64,000 nucleotides of DNA from the NCBI GenBank assembly GCA_964527735.1, contig CAZGPG010000011.1, positions 1-64,000 of the forward strand. The letters are read 5' to 3'. How positions within the stretch are numbered: position 1 is the first letter of the stretch; each line of letters opens with the position of its first letter. The notes beneath the pieces are model-generated. The model saw only the letters and a list, made by a program, of their open reading frames with translations. It was not told where the DNA came from and ran no database searches. The DNA comes from JBEBVQ01 sp964527735 (GTDB lineage Bacteria > Bacteroidota > Bacteroidia > Chitinophagales > Chitinophagaceae). Below, piece by piece: positions 18,201-26,954 of this stretch. The position numbers and the translations under genes were made by a program.

Positions 18201-20129
18201 GAGCCGTCTGCAGGCGCGGCCAGCCATATTGCATACAGCTATAAAATACTCGCCATACCGACGCTTAACGCAGTAGCGGGCCAGACGCAATATTGTATGA
18301 ATGGCCAGGCGCATCTTAAATTGCAGAATTTGCCGGCCGGTACATTTGTTCACTGGCAGGAACGGCGTGGCGGCGCTCCTTTTCAGGACATAAATGGAGC
18401 AAATGATATTGCATATATCACGGGTCTGCTTTACTCAGATGCCGATTACCGGGCTGTATTAAGATGCAATGGCGTGGATATTGCCGTTTCTAATGTGCTG
18501 ACGATTACAATTTCCAATATTCCGGCTCCATCCGTTTCCAACGGATCAAGATGTGGGCCGGGCGTTGTGGAGCTTAATGCTACAGCGTCTGCCGGCGATT
18601 CGGTACTTTGGTATGAAGCAGCTACAGGTGGTACGCCTGTACATATAGGCAGGCGCTTTGTGACGCCGGCTTTGTATGCGCCGACCGATTATTACGCTAC
18701 GGCATACAGTAGTCTGGTGAGTGGAGTGCACGTCGGGCCAGGCGGCGTTGCGGACGGATTGAATAGCAGTGTGGCCATGCAGGGGCTGAAGTTTGATGCG
18801 TTGAATACGTTCCGTCTCGACACCATATCGCTTGTGCCGAAAAATGGCAGCGCAGGAGATCTTTATATTAAACTTCTGGATGCAGCAGGTAATGTGCTTC
18901 AGACTAAAACGATCGCCGTGATGAGTATGACGATAAATGTGCTGAACCGTATTCCGTTAGGCTTTGTGATCCCGAGAGGGAACGATTATCAACTGGTGGT
19001 AGACGGACCGGGCGGCAATATTCCCATTTTTCAGCGGAGCAATGTCACATTCCCGGTGGAAGTTCAGGGCGTTCTGACCGTTAAAGAAGGAGTCGGAACC
19101 AGGAATGTCTGGAATTATCTTAAAGACTGGGTAATTTCGATTGGTTGTGAAAGCGCGGTACGGGTCCCTGTAAGAGCTACTGTAAATCCGTCGCCGGTCA
19201 TAAGTCTTTCTGTCGGCGATACTACTATATGCAGCGGCGCTTCCTTTACCGTGAGGGTAACTTCAGGTAATACCGGGTATACTTACGAATGGATGCCTGG
19301 AAATATAACAGGTAATTCATTGCTTGTTAGCCCTACGGCTACGACGAAGTATTATTTACGTGCTGAGGATAACTCGGGAGGCGTCTTTAACGGATGTGCC
19401 AACAGCGATTCGCTGGAGGTGACCGTATTGCCTGCACCGGTATCATTTTTTAATGCCGGTAATGAGAATGATTTTTGTTACGGAACCGACTCTGTTATGC
19501 TTGACGCTTTTGGTTTGGCATCCGCATATCAGTGGCTGCGGAATGACCAGGTAGTTGGAGGAGCAACAAGTGCACGATACATAGCCAGGGATTCCGGATC
19601 ATACCGGCTCGTTATGACGGAAGGAGTCTGTTCGGATACCTCCGGGTCACATTTGCTGAATGTCTATCCGCTCCCGATACCTGAAATTGTCAGAAACGGA
19701 GCAGAGCTTACGACCTCCCGCTCTTATAAAACATATCAATGGTATTGGAATGGCCAGGCAGTACCCGGAGCTACTTCCTCAACTTATAATGTAATAACAG
19801 AAGGCGAGTATGCGGTAGCTGTGACGGACCACAACGATTGTGAAGGAATGTCATCCAAGGTGCCGGGGACCATTTCTGTTGGACAGTATGGAGCCCAGGC
19901 AGGTATAACGCTGTATCCTAACCCCGTTTCTGATGTGATATACATCCAGGCGCCTGTGCTTGTAGATGTTTCGTTGTTCTCGATAGATGGCAGACTGGTG
20001 AAGTCGAAAGAAAATGCAGGTTCACTTTCTGTATCTGAATTATCATCTGGTGTTTACACATTGCATGTATTTTCTAAGAATGGTAAGCTGATCAAAGTAG
20101 AACGTATTACAAAGCAGGATCAGTATTAG
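15204..20129 (+). CDS. Giant right-handed beta-helix surface protein with T9SS type A sorting domain
   Basis: Secreted protein of 1641 residues. Signal peptide ends near WRADAQ. Residues ~30-830 carry Asn-rich beta-helix rungs (NNTIRKCVFSMG, GNLIEFG, VENNTLENLEF), as in parallel beta-helix proteins of the pectate lyase type. Beyond this lie Ig-like repeats, with SDSLEVTVLPAP and QWLRNDQVVGGATS, and a C-terminal type A sorting domain (ITLYPNPVSDVIYI, SIDGRLVKS, SGVYTLHV). The start codon lies 47 bases after the stop of the 11989 gene, so one operon is plausible. No catalytic residues for a lyase could be assigned; adhesin or polysaccharide-binding role is possible. Confidence 0.9.
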   Translation: MITRISYIFCLTLCFLTVWRADAQLSGSYNVPGDYPTMAAVVLALNDWGVSGPVTINWLPDGTSVREEVVPSGGLRLGSAALNATLSASNTITVFGNGNVLRGYTGGTATTPKAILFLLGVDHLTIDSIHFQENPSNTTNANQMIWGVALLKRLESGTMDGCNNNTIRKCVFSMGRALSTVNAAAIYAGHNTINFNNLTANPLVSAEAVAPTGRAGTNSGNTFSGNHFNAIRGLLLRGYNDPGTGAMYDQDNRIVGNLIEFGTTVNVVISGIGLRWQNNIEVRENEFNNKNTPAPANNITYGIHFEETRNATFTCAQNKFEMRNPSSGSALHVIYSMLKEKSKLIVENNTLENLEFTSANGNTAHTTLVSQLGIIRDIRVRDNRFINSLNLRTAAAYEWQGSLKFFHYDKVVNVDVLPFTASNPDTSDVTFTGNIIRNISRDVTLNNSQSLQLYNMDATHAHLRGRVVITDNIVEDVNWIGGILGISFPGVLYDDGLGAPGNNGEYEVFRNVFRDLNTQRGSVYPINATGGNKVSISDNVIRNVTIAQGNVAAISFGKTMDFFSAWGHPIDFPHPASLTFCHNNIITGINSTDGNITGIVSYGGKGYIYNNVLSGFETNKRAIGIDGSYYQHVNREYANRWDHPKNNIYYNTIHFGNNGLITGMEAIGIYTHLRNDSTDIRNNIIHLNVASTNFSKVAAIAAGYLIQRPAMSNILDTLSSPGNTPHDGLHLNNNVYYVPEGPYNFYYVEAHEQASAVAGSFMRNGFGPGGLTENQDRHIYNDPSFNSQCSKYRLFIGPQREQHTFQENNLVAGSLPGTSLPGGSSYAKDLAAATLPISVTTDYSGAARSATPDAGALQFQGTRPQNVPPIIALTEVMPSVTYCTDGGLVKVNISGANGVNTTTGTAPRLYYKRAADQNVFGNYPAQNNAAFDGWKYVEATGTAPAFTFSIDYSRLFGGNIQVGDSIIYFVVAQDNATVPNVGVNTANFSNGCSLPNVNIEPSAGAASHIAYSYKILAIPTLNAVAGQTQYCMNGQAHLKLQNLPAGTFVHWQERRGGAPFQDINGANDIAYITGLLYSDADYRAVLRCNGVDIAVSNVLTITISNIPAPSVSNGSRCGPGVVELNATASAGDSVLWYEAATGGTPVHIGRRFVTPALYAPTDYYATAYSSLVSGVHVGPGGVADGLNSSVAMQGLKFDALNTFRLDTISLVPKNGSAGDLYIKLLDAAGNVLQTKTIAVMSMTINVLNRIPLGFVIPRGNDYQLVVDGPGGNIPIFQRSNVTFPVEVQGVLTVKEGVGTRNVWNYLKDWVISIGCESAVRVPVRATVNPSPVISLSVGDTTICSGASFTVRVTSGNTGYTYEWMPGNITGNSLLVSPTATTKYYLRAEDNSGGVFNGCANSDSLEVTVLPAPVSFFNAGNENDFCYGTDSVMLDAFGLASAYQWLRNDQVVGGATSARYIARDSGSYRLVMTEGVCSDTSGSHLLNVYPLPIPEIVRNGAELTTSRSYKTYQWYWNGQAVPGATSSTYNVITEGEYAVAVTDHNDCEGMSSKVPGTISVGQYGAQAGITLYPNPVSDVIYIQAPVLVDVSLFSIDGRLVKSKENAGSLSVSELSSGVYTLHVFSKNGKLIKVERITKQDQY

Positions 20130-20157
20130 GTGTCCCTGCCCGGTTCTGATTTTTCCG

Positions 20158-20185
20158 AGAGGCTGTCCATAAGGTGACAGCCTCT
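20158..20185 (+). terminator. Intrinsic terminator after beta-helix gene
   Basis: Perfect 10-bp stem AGAGGCTGTC / GACAGCCTCT with an 8-base loop, followed by a short T run. It lies 29 bases after the stop of the beta-helix gene and should end the three-gene adhesin transcript. Confidence 0.7.
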
Positions 20186-20338
20186 TTTGTTATCCGGCTC
20201 CGGGAGCATTTATATTTATCCTGAACAGCTGCGGACAGCAAGGATCTTTGGATAAGTTTCACGACTTTTCACCGGATTTTATTATTTTCCGTTTTTAAAA
20301 CACGTTTTTGCCTGTAGTTTTCGTATTCCAAACAGCAA

Positions 20339-20977
20339 ATGTCTATCAGAATTGCCATAGCAGATGATCACCCGATGGTGATCAACGGGTTGAAGGATAT
20401 GCTCTCCAACTGCGATCATATTATCCTTACGGCAACGTACCCGGATGGGGCAACGCTACAGGAAGGATTGAAGCAGGACCTCCCGGATGTGCTGTTGCTC
20501 GATATACAAATGCCCGGGCAGCCGGGCGACGAACTCGCACCGGTGCTGCTGAAGCTATACCCGGGCCTCCGTATCCTTGCCCTGACCAATTTTGATAATA
20601 TGGTTTACATCAATAACATGCTGCAGAACGGTGTGCTGGGGTATCTGCTCAAAAATACCGACCAGGAAACGTTGATAGAAGCGATTGAAACAGTATATGC
20701 GGGTGAGGTCTTCCTGAAGCCGCTGATGCGCGAAAAAGTGGAGCAGTTCCGCCAGCAGATCAAAAGGAAGACATCCTCTAGGTTTGCACTAACGCCCCGG
20801 GAAAAGGATATTCTCCGCCTGATCGTAAACGAGCACAGCAACCAGGAAATTGCAGAAAAGCTCTTTCTCAGCCTCCGTACCGTAGAGAATTACCGCCTGA
20901 ACCTCTCCCTGAAGCTGGAAGTGAAAAATACGGCAGGACTGGTACGTAAGGCCATTGAAATGGGATTATTGCAGTGA
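20339..20977 (+). CDS. Orphan NarL-type response regulator
   Basis: Receiver plus LuxR HTH, 212 residues. Acidic pair at 9-10, phospho-acceptor Asp55 in LLLDIQMPG, Thr in ALTNFD and Lys in GYLLKNTDQ are intact; HTH motifs LTPREKDILRLIVNE and LFLSLRTVENYR. No kinase gene is adjacent: the upstream gene is the beta-helix adhesin, closed by a terminator, and downstream lies a dispersed repeat and rpmE2. It most resembles the regulators at 59020 and 46430 by eye (ADDHPM start, GYLLKNTDQ shared with 46430). The sequence offers no direct partner. Confidence 0.92.
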   Translation: MSIRIAIADDHPMVINGLKDMLSNCDHIILTATYPDGATLQEGLKQDLPDVLLLDIQMPGQPGDELAPVLLKLYPGLRILALTNFDNMVYINNMLQNGVLGYLLKNTDQETLIEAIETVYAGEVFLKPLMREKVEQFRQQIKRKTSSRFALTPREKDILRLIVNEHSNQEIAEKLFLSLRTVENYRLNLSLKLEVKNTAGLVRKAIEMGLLQ

Positions 20978-21023
20978 TAATGATATAATTTGAAAATGCT
21001 CATGTTATCGTAGCCACAACGTT

Positions 21024-21102
21024 GTCATCCCGACGAAGGAGGGATCCCACAAAAGACTGTAAATCAAACATTATGTGGGATGCTTCCTTCGTCAGCATGA
21101 TA
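21024..21102. repeat. Dispersed hairpin repeat (CGACGAAGGA type)
   Basis: Imperfect inverted repeat. The left arm contains GACGAAGGAGGGATCCCACA (21032-21051) and the right arm TGTGGGATGCTTCCTTCGTC (21074-21093). It lies in the 308-bp gap between the orphan regulator and rpmE2, whose remaining sequence holds only the rpmE2 promoter. It resembles interspersed palindromic elements of Bacteroidota and may act as a terminator. Confidence 0.6.
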
Positions 21103-21203
21103 AACGTCTGTTAACCGGGCGTACGGATACCGAAGCAACCAGACGGGAGATAACATAAGCTCTGCATGGTTCCCCGGATAACAGTGATAAGGACATTTCC
21201 AAA

Positions 21204-21235
21204 TTTTCAAATTGTCGGATAATTCTTTACCTTTG
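21204..21235 (+). promoter_or_regulatory. rpmE2 promoter
   Basis: The -7 element TACCTTTG at 21228-21235 matches the Bacteroidota TAnnTTTG consensus exactly. A weak -33-like TTTT lies at 21204-21207, 20 bases upstream. It is about 50 bases before the rpmE2 start codon. Confidence 0.65.
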
Positions 21236-21285
21236 CACCTCAATTGTAACACGCATGGCAAAATCCATGCACAAATCATTTTTAA

Positions 21286-21537
21286 ATGAAAAAAGGTATT
21301 CACCCCGAAAATTACCGGTTGGTCGTGTTTAAAGATATGTCTAACGACTATACTTTTGTAACCCGTTCCACAACTCCATCCAAAGAAACCATCGTATGGG
21401 AAGACGGTAATGAATATCCGCTGGTAAAGGTGGAAATTTCACATACCTCCCATCCTTTCTATACCGGTAAGTCTGTATTCGTTGATACAGCAGGCCGTAT
21501 CGAGAAGTTCAAGAAACGCTACGAAAAGAAACAGTAA
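21286..21537 (+). CDS. rpmE2: 50S ribosomal protein L31, type B
   Basis: Ribosomal protein of 83 residues, normal for type B L31. It begins MKKGIHPENYRLVVFKDMS, contains HPFYTGKSVFVDTAGRIEKF, and lacks the zinc-binding CxxC pairs of the type A form. It assembles into the large ribosomal subunit. It has its own TAnnTTTG promoter and is followed by an intrinsic terminator, so it is transcribed alone. Confidence 0.97.
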   Translation: MKKGIHPENYRLVVFKDMSNDYTFVTRSTTPSKETIVWEDGNEYPLVKVEISHTSHPFYTGKSVFVDTAGRIEKFKKRYEKKQ

Positions 21538-21570
21538 TCTTACCTGATTACATGATTTGCTTCCGGCATA

Positions 21571-21600
21571 AAAATCCCGATCTTTACCGGGATTTTCTTT
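21571..21600 (+). terminator. Intrinsic terminator after rpmE2
   Basis: Stem AAAATCCCG / CGGGATTTT with an 8-base loop, followed by CTTTTTTTG. It lies 33 bases after the rpmE2 stop. Confidence 0.8.
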
Positions 21601-21639
21601 TTTGAAGAAAAATCCAAAACAGGGTCAACCGTTTCGTTC

Positions 21640-22848
21640 ATGCACATTATTCTGTTTGATGATGCAGTAAGGTACCGTCTGCTGCCGTTTACGCATACCC
21701 GCCCGGTGGGGGATATCCGCTGTGGTATCCTGACAATGCGCCAACGCTGGGAACGGATATTGGATGCGCCGGCTGCAACATGTACCGAAGCATACCTGCA
21801 GGAATTGTTCCCTTTGCCTGACGGTACGGATCACCTGCTTGTGAATGCTGCATTGTTTGCCACGCGCGGGCTGGCGGATGCAGTTATGTCGTTGAAACCC
21901 GGCAATGCGCTCGTTCAGGGTGGAGTAGTGGTGGCCGCCAGGCTTACAGGTGTTCCGGAATTGTGCTTTGACGCACTGCCCGGCATATTTTCTTCTTTGC
22001 AGGCCACGGAGTGGACGGATACAGTGCATCGTCTGGAGCATGTCTGGGATATTTTTTCGATGAATGATCAGGCCGTCAGGTGCGATTTCGATCTGCTTAC
22101 CGCCGGGCGGTCTTCCGCTTCTGCCCCGGATTATGTAACGGTATCCGGCCGGGAAAACCTGTTCATTGAAGCCGGCGCTGTATTACGTCCCTGCATCATC
22201 AATGCGGAGACCGGCCCGGTATATGTCGGTAAGGATGCTGAAGTGATGGAAGGTTGTCTCCTGCGGGGACCGGTAGCGGTTTGTGATCACGCCGTGCTGA
22301 AGATGGGCGCTAAAGTATATGGCGCTACAACGCTTGGGCCCGGATGCAAAGCCGGAGGTGAAATCAATAACGTTGTGTTTTTTGCCAACAGCAACAAAGG
22401 GCATGACGGCTTTCTCGGGAATGCAGTGATTGGTGAATGGTGTAATCTCGGCGCTGATACGAACTGCTCTAACCTTAAGAATAATTATGGCGAGGTCAAG
22501 ATCTGGGATGAATACAATAATAAGTCTGTCGCTACCGGTCTGCAGTTTTGCGGGCTGATGATGGCAGATCATGCCAAATGCGGCATCAATACGATGTTCA
22601 ATACCGGCACAGTAGCCGGTGTTTCCTGTAATGTTTTCGGCAGCGGATTCCCTGAGAAATTTATCCCTTCTTTTTCCTGGGGAGGAAGCGAAGGGATGGT
22701 CACTTATTCTTTCGACAGGGCCATGGATGCCGCCCGCAAAATGATGGCGCGGCGGGATGTCGTGCTGAGTGATGCTGCTGTCAGGATGTACCGTCATGTT
22801 TTTGAGCAGACACAGGAACAACGGAGCTTTTTTAATGGGTCAGACTAA
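21640..22848 (+). CDS. GlmU-family sugar-phosphate nucleotidyltransferase/acyltransferase (alternative bacterial form)
   Basis: Protein of 402 residues related to the alternative GlmU family of Bacteroidota, expected to make UDP-GlcNAc or a similar nucleotide sugar for the cell envelope. The N-terminus (MHIILFDDAVRYRLLPFTHTR, with RPVGDIRCG) is a divergent nucleotidyltransferase-like domain. The C-terminal half shows left-handed beta-helix hexapeptide repeats typical of acyltransferases (VYVGKDAEVMEGCLLRGPVA, AVIGEWCNLGADTNCSNLKN). It lies upstream of tpiA on the same strand, separated by a perfect 23-bp-arm hairpin. Exact sugar specificity cannot be read from the sequence. Confidence 0.85.
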   Translation: MHIILFDDAVRYRLLPFTHTRPVGDIRCGILTMRQRWERILDAPAATCTEAYLQELFPLPDGTDHLLVNAALFATRGLADAVMSLKPGNALVQGGVVVAARLTGVPELCFDALPGIFSSLQATEWTDTVHRLEHVWDIFSMNDQAVRCDFDLLTAGRSSASAPDYVTVSGRENLFIEAGAVLRPCIINAETGPVYVGKDAEVMEGCLLRGPVAVCDHAVLKMGAKVYGATTLGPGCKAGGEINNVVFFANSNKGHDGFLGNAVIGEWCNLGADTNCSNLKNNYGEVKIWDEYNNKSVATGLQFCGLMMADHAKCGINTMFNTGTVAGVSCNVFGSGFPEKFIPSFSWGGSEGMVTYSFDRAMDAARKMMARRDVVLSDAAVRMYRHVFEQTQEQRSFFNGSD

Positions 22849-22855
22849 TGAGCCA

Positions 22856-22932
22856 ATTAGCTAATGTGCTGATTAGCTAATTTCTGTCGCGAAGGATCAT
22901 GAGCTCATCAGCTAATCAGCACATTAGCTAAT
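22856..22932. repeat. Perfect 23-bp inverted repeat built of TTAGCTAAT words
   Basis: Arms at 22856-22878 and 22910-22932 are exact reverse complements, each made of TTAGCTAAT-like and GCTGATTAGCT words. It fills the gap between the glmU-like gene and tpiA and ends 16 bases before the tpiA start. Likely a terminator or mRNA-end hairpin. Confidence 0.75.
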
Positions 22933-22948
22933 CAATAAAATACAAACC

Positions 22949-23716
22949 ATGCGTAAAAAAATTGTTGCCGCCAACTGGAAGATGAACCTTACCCTGGACG
23001 AGGGTAAAGCTTTGGTGGATGGTATTCTGGCCGGTGCGCCGGTGCTCAGTAAAGATAAGCAGGTTGTGATTGCTCCACCGTTTACGCATTTGCCTCAAAC
23101 GGTGGCTCAACTGGATGGAAAGACATTTTTTTCTGCTGCTGCGCAGAATTGCTATAGCGAAGCTGCCGGCGCTTATACCGGCGAAGTATCTGCTGCTATG
23201 CTGAAGAGCGTAGGAGCTGCATATGTGATCATCGGGCATTCGGAGCGGAGAATGTATTTCGGTGAAGATGATGCACTGCTGGCCCGCAAAACAGATCAGG
23301 CGCTTGCAAACGGCCTGCGCGTGATATTCTGTTGCGGTGAGCCGCTTGAAGTACGTGATGCCGGTACGGAAAAGACTTATGTAGAAACACAGATCAGGGC
23401 AGGGTTATTCCATCTGGATGCTGCGCAGCTGCAGCATATTGTTATTGCCTACGAACCGATCTGGGCGATTGGTACTGGGCGTACAGCTACTTCGGAGCAG
23501 GCGCAGGAAATACATGCGCATATCCGCAGCGTGATTGCCGCACAGTACGGAAATGAAGTGGCCAGTGCTCTTCCTGTTTTATACGGCGGTAGCTGCAAAC
23601 CTTCGAATGCACCGGAACTATTTGCCTGCCCGGATGTGGATGGCGGGCTGATTGGCGGAGCGTCGCTGAAGGCAGATGAATTTCTGGGTATCATTGATGC
23701 TATGCTCAAAGCATAA
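22949..23716 (+). CDS. tpiA: Triosephosphate isomerase
   Basis: Glycolytic enzyme of 255 residues interconverting dihydroxyacetone phosphate and glyceraldehyde 3-phosphate in the cytoplasm. Catalytic motifs are present: NWKMN (Lys) near residue 10, IIGHSERR (His) near residue 95, and AYEPIWAIGTG (Glu) near residue 170. The phosphate-binding segment LYGGSCKPSNA is also seen. Length is normal. The other triose-phosphate genes pgk and gapA lie together about 30 kb away. The next gene is tRNA-Glu with its own promoter. Confidence 0.98.
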   Translation: MRKKIVAANWKMNLTLDEGKALVDGILAGAPVLSKDKQVVIAPPFTHLPQTVAQLDGKTFFSAAAQNCYSEAAGAYTGEVSAAMLKSVGAAYVIIGHSERRMYFGEDDALLARKTDQALANGLRVIFCCGEPLEVRDAGTEKTYVETQIRAGLFHLDAAQLQHIVIAYEPIWAIGTGRTATSEQAQEIHAHIRSVIAAQYGNEVASALPVLYGGSCKPSNAPELFACPDVDGGLIGGASLKADEFLGIIDAMLKA

Positions 23717-23732
23717 AAAACTATCAAAAAAA

Positions 23733-23763
23733 TTTGCAGAGACAAAAACCCTGTGTATCTTTG
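23733..23763 (+). promoter_or_regulatory. tRNA-Glu promoter
   Basis: TTTG (23733-23736), 19-base spacer, then TATCTTTG (23756-23763): an exact match to the Bacteroidota primary sigma consensus, 17 bases before the mature tRNA 5' end. Confidence 0.85.
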
Positions 23764-23780
23764 CAGCCCAATCAGGGAAT

Positions 23781-23852
23781 GGCGCGTTGGTCAATCGGTT
23801 AAGACGCCTCCCTTTCACGGAGGAAGGACGGGTTCGATTCCCGTACGTGCTA
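23781..23852 (+). tRNA. tRNA-Glu (anticodon TTC)
   Basis: Full cloverleaf of 72 bases. The acceptor stem GGCGCGT pairs with ACGTGCT (two G-U pairs), the anticodon stem CCTCC pairs with GGAGG around loop CTTTCAC (anticodon TTC at 23814-23816), and the T arm is ACGGG/CCCGT around TTCGATT. The discriminator is A and CCA is not encoded. Confidence 0.97.
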
Positions 23853-23853
23853 C

Positions 23854-23883
23854 AAAAACCGGGCTTTTTTAGTCCGGTTTTTT
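23854..23883 (+). terminator. Intrinsic terminator after tRNA-Glu
   Basis: Stem AAAAACCGG / CCGGTTTTT directly abutting the tRNA 3' end, followed by T residues. Confidence 0.75.
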
Positions 23884-23936
23884 GCTGCGCAAATGTTTCC
23901 GCAGAAGTTGTGTAGGCAATAAAATAATCGTACAAA

Positions 23937-24566
23937 ATGAATTACCGGCATATTGCCATTGAAGGGAATATAGGGGCGGGTAAAACCGTCCTGGCGCAGT
24001 TACTCGCGGAGCATTACGGCGCAAAGCTATTGCCGGAGGCCTTTGCAGAAAATGAATTTCTATCCCGCTTTTACCGGGATCCCCAACGGTATGCTTTTCA
24101 GGTTGAGCTGGCTTTTCTTGCCGGACGCTTTACACAACTGAAAGGGTTATTGGCACGTGAGCTGTTTCATGATACCGTTATAACGGATTTTACGTTTATC
24201 AAAAGCAAGCTGTTTGCAAGGGTTAACCTGCAAAACGACGAATACAATCTTTTCCGGCAGCTGTTTGATATCATGGATCCGAACCTGCCGCCACCGGACC
24301 TTCTGATCTATCTCCATGCTCCTGTCGGAAAGCTGCAGGAAAACATCCGGTTACGGGGTCGCAGCTTCGAGCAGCACATACAGGATGATTATCTGGAGCG
24401 CTTGCAGCTGGCCTATCAGCAGTTCCTGAAGCAGGATTACTGTAAAACAGTCATCATCGACAGCAACGCCGCTGATTTTATGCTTAATCCCCACCATTTC
24501 AACCAGCTCACGGAGTTTCTTGGCAAAGATTATGAGTTCAGGCAACATTACCTGGCGATTAATTAG
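23937..24566 (+). CDS. Deoxynucleoside kinase family protein
   Basis: Cytoplasmic kinase of 209 residues, expected to phosphorylate deoxynucleosides in the salvage pathway. The P-loop IEGNIGAGKTVLAQLL is at residues 8-23. The segment ITDFTFIKSKLFA, the Arg-rich lid (NIRLRGRSFEQHIQ) and the substrate region YLERLQLAYQQF follow the dNK/dGK family pattern. Length matches bacterial members. Base preference (dA, dG or dC) cannot be decided from sequence. It stands alone between tRNA-Glu and recQ. Confidence 0.88.
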   Translation: MNYRHIAIEGNIGAGKTVLAQLLAEHYGAKLLPEAFAENEFLSRFYRDPQRYAFQVELAFLAGRFTQLKGLLARELFHDTVITDFTFIKSKLFARVNLQNDEYNLFRQLFDIMDPNLPPPDLLIYLHAPVGKLQENIRLRGRSFEQHIQDDYLERLQLAYQQFLKQDYCKTVIIDSNAADFMLNPHHFNQLTEFLGKDYEFRQHYLAIN

Positions 24567-24720
24567 TATATCTGCATGGTCGTTGATTGAAAATTATTTG
24601 TATGCTTACTTGATTTTATTTAACTTGTATGTCGTAAATTCGCAGACCTTTCGGGGAAGAGCAAGTAAATACCCAAATATCCTGCGGATGAATTAGAAAA
24701 AATACCCTTGGTAAAAAATA

Positions 24721-26952
24721 ATGTTTATGGATGCTGGTATCGTTCCCGCTAAGTCAAAAGTAAATCTGAAGAAAGCGCTTCAGGAACATTTCGGGTTTGA
24801 AGGGTTCAAGGGGGAGCAGGAAAAAATCATTAAAAGCATACTGTCAGGAAAAGACACGTTTGTGATCATGCCGACAGGCGGTGGTAAATCTTTATGCTAT
24901 CAATTACCGGCTTTGGTGAGCGATGGTGTGGCGATCATTATATCCCCGCTTATTGCTCTGATGAAAAATCAGGTGGATCTGCTTCGTGGATACAGCAGCC
25001 GCGACCATGTGGCGCATTTTCTCAACTCCACACTGAGCCGGGCGCAGCAGAAAAAAGTAAAGGATGATCTGACCAACGGTCATACCAAGTTGCTGTATGT
25101 AGCTCCTGAAACACTCACAAAAAAAGAAAATATTGCTTTCTTTTCCGATATACAGATTTCATTTATCGCGGTCGATGAGGCGCATTGTATCTCGGAATGG
25201 GGTCATGACTTCCGCCCGGAATACCGCAAACTCCGGGATATGATCGACGAGATCAATCCCGAGTTGCCGATCATTGCGCTTACTGCAACTGCGACCCCCA
25301 AGGTGCAGGACGATATCGTAAAAAACCTGGCCCTTCGCATGCCGGATGTTTATATCGCTTCTTTCAACCGTCCCAATCTGTATTATGAGATCATCCCCAA
25401 GGGGAGAAAGGAGCAGGTGCTGCGTAATATGGTCAAATTCATCAACACGATGAAGGATAAGAGCGGCATCATATATACCCTCAACCGGAAGACAACCGAA
25501 GAGCTGGCCAGTACACTGCAGGCAAACGGCATTAAGGCTGTAGCCTATCATGCCGGCCTTGATTCAGTCATACGTGCAAAGAGACAGGACATGTTCCTGA
25601 TGGAGCATGTTGATGTGATCGTGGCGACCATTGCCTTTGGTATGGGCATTGACAAGCCGGATGTCCGTTTTGTGATCCACTACAATATTCCTAAGTCTCT
25701 GGAAAATTATTACCAGGAGACAGGTCGTGCCGGCCGCGACGGACTTGAAGGCAAATGCATCCTGTATTATTCTTATAAAGATGTGCAGAAGCTGGAGCAC
25801 CTCATGCGCGATAAGCCGCTCAGCGAACGGGAAATGGGAGCACAGCTTATCTCCGAAACGGTTGCCTATACGGAAAGCAGCGTTTGCCGCCGTAAGCTGC
25901 TCCTGCATTACTTTGGGGAAGAACTGAAACAGGATAACTGTGGCTGTTGTGATAATTGCCTTAATCCAAAGGAAAAGCTGGAAGTCCGCGACAGCTCCAA
26001 GATTGTGCTTGATACCATCACAGAACTTGATGAACGGTTTAATATCGATTATGTCGTGAATGTTATTCTCGGCAAGCCTAATCCGCAGATCACCACATTC
26101 CGGCACGACAAGCTGAAATCCTTTGGTAGCGGACTAATCATGGAAATGGACGCCAACTTCTGGAATTCGCTCATTCGTCAGATGATGCTCGAAGGGTTGA
26201 TCCGGAAGGATATTGAAGAATATGGCCTGCTTAAGATTACAGAGAAAGGCCGCAAGTTCCTGAAGAAGCCGTTCTCGATCATGGTATCGCTCAATCACCA
26301 GTACGAGGAGCCTACCGGTGACGATGATGAGGCAAACGCAGGCGGTGGCCCGGCCTCCGTAGATCCTGTACTGTATGATATGCTGAAGGATCTCCGCCGT
26401 AAAGTGGCCAAGGAGAAGAACCTGCCTCCTTTTGTGATCTTCCTCGAAAATTCGCTGGAGGATATGGCGATCAATTATCCCACGACCCTGGAAGAGCTGG
26501 AAAAAATACAGGGTGTCAGCAAAGGTAAAGCCATACGTTACGGAAAGAAGTTCGTTGATCTGATCGCCAGGTATGTGGGCGAACATGATATTGTGAAGCC
26601 GGATGATTTTGTGATGAAGAGCCTGGTGAATAAAAGCGGGATGAAGGTCTTTATCATTCAGAATATTGATAAGAAGATCCCGCTTGAGACTATTTCCCGG
26701 AATAAGAACATCACGTTGCAGGAATTGCTGGTAGAAATGGAAACGATCGTAGCCAGCGGCACAAAACTGAATTTGAATTATTGTCTGGAGCAGGAGCTGG
26801 ATGAATATGAGCAGGAAGATATTTTTGACTACTTCCGCAGTAATCACGATGATGATCTCCAGGCTGCATACGAGGAATTTAAAGACCGTAACGTAACGCT
26901 GGAGCACCTCCAGATGATGCGCATTAAATTCCTCAGCGAATACGGCAATTAG
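24721..26952 (+). CDS. recQ: ATP-dependent DNA helicase RecQ
   Basis: Superfamily 2 3'-to-5' DNA helicase of 743 residues for recombination and fork repair. Order: helicase core with Walker A MPTGGGKSLCYQ (about 50-61), DEAH box VDEAHCISEWGHDFRPEYR, LTATATPK, motif VI ETGRAGRDG, zinc-binding region (CRRKLLLHYFGE, then CGCCDNC), winged helix, and a C-terminal HRDC-like domain (about 550-640). An acidic ~100-residue tail follows. Start may be ATG 24721 or ATG 24727. It is longer than E. coli RecQ (about 610 residues) because of the tail, which is common in Bacteroidota. It is followed by a long hairpin and xerD. Confidence 0.95.
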   Translation: MFMDAGIVPAKSKVNLKKALQEHFGFEGFKGEQEKIIKSILSGKDTFVIMPTGGGKSLCYQLPALVSDGVAIIISPLIALMKNQVDLLRGYSSRDHVAHFLNSTLSRAQQKKVKDDLTNGHTKLLYVAPETLTKKENIAFFSDIQISFIAVDEAHCISEWGHDFRPEYRKLRDMIDEINPELPIIALTATATPKVQDDIVKNLALRMPDVYIASFNRPNLYYEIIPKGRKEQVLRNMVKFINTMKDKSGIIYTLNRKTTEELASTLQANGIKAVAYHAGLDSVIRAKRQDMFLMEHVDVIVATIAFGMGIDKPDVRFVIHYNIPKSLENYYQETGRAGRDGLEGKCILYYSYKDVQKLEHLMRDKPLSEREMGAQLISETVAYTESSVCRRKLLLHYFGEELKQDNCGCCDNCLNPKEKLEVRDSSKIVLDTITELDERFNIDYVVNVILGKPNPQITTFRHDKLKSFGSGLIMEMDANFWNSLIRQMMLEGLIRKDIEEYGLLKITEKGRKFLKKPFSIMVSLNHQYEEPTGDDDEANAGGGPASVDPVLYDMLKDLRRKVAKEKNLPPFVIFLENSLEDMAINYPTTLEELEKIQGVSKGKAIRYGKKFVDLIARYVGEHDIVKPDDFVMKSLVNKSGMKVFIIQNIDKKIPLETISRNKNITLQELLVEMETIVASGTKLNLNYCLEQELDEYEQEDIFDYFRSNHDDDLQAAYEEFKDRNVTLEHLQMMRIKFLSEYGN

Positions 26953-26954
26953 CT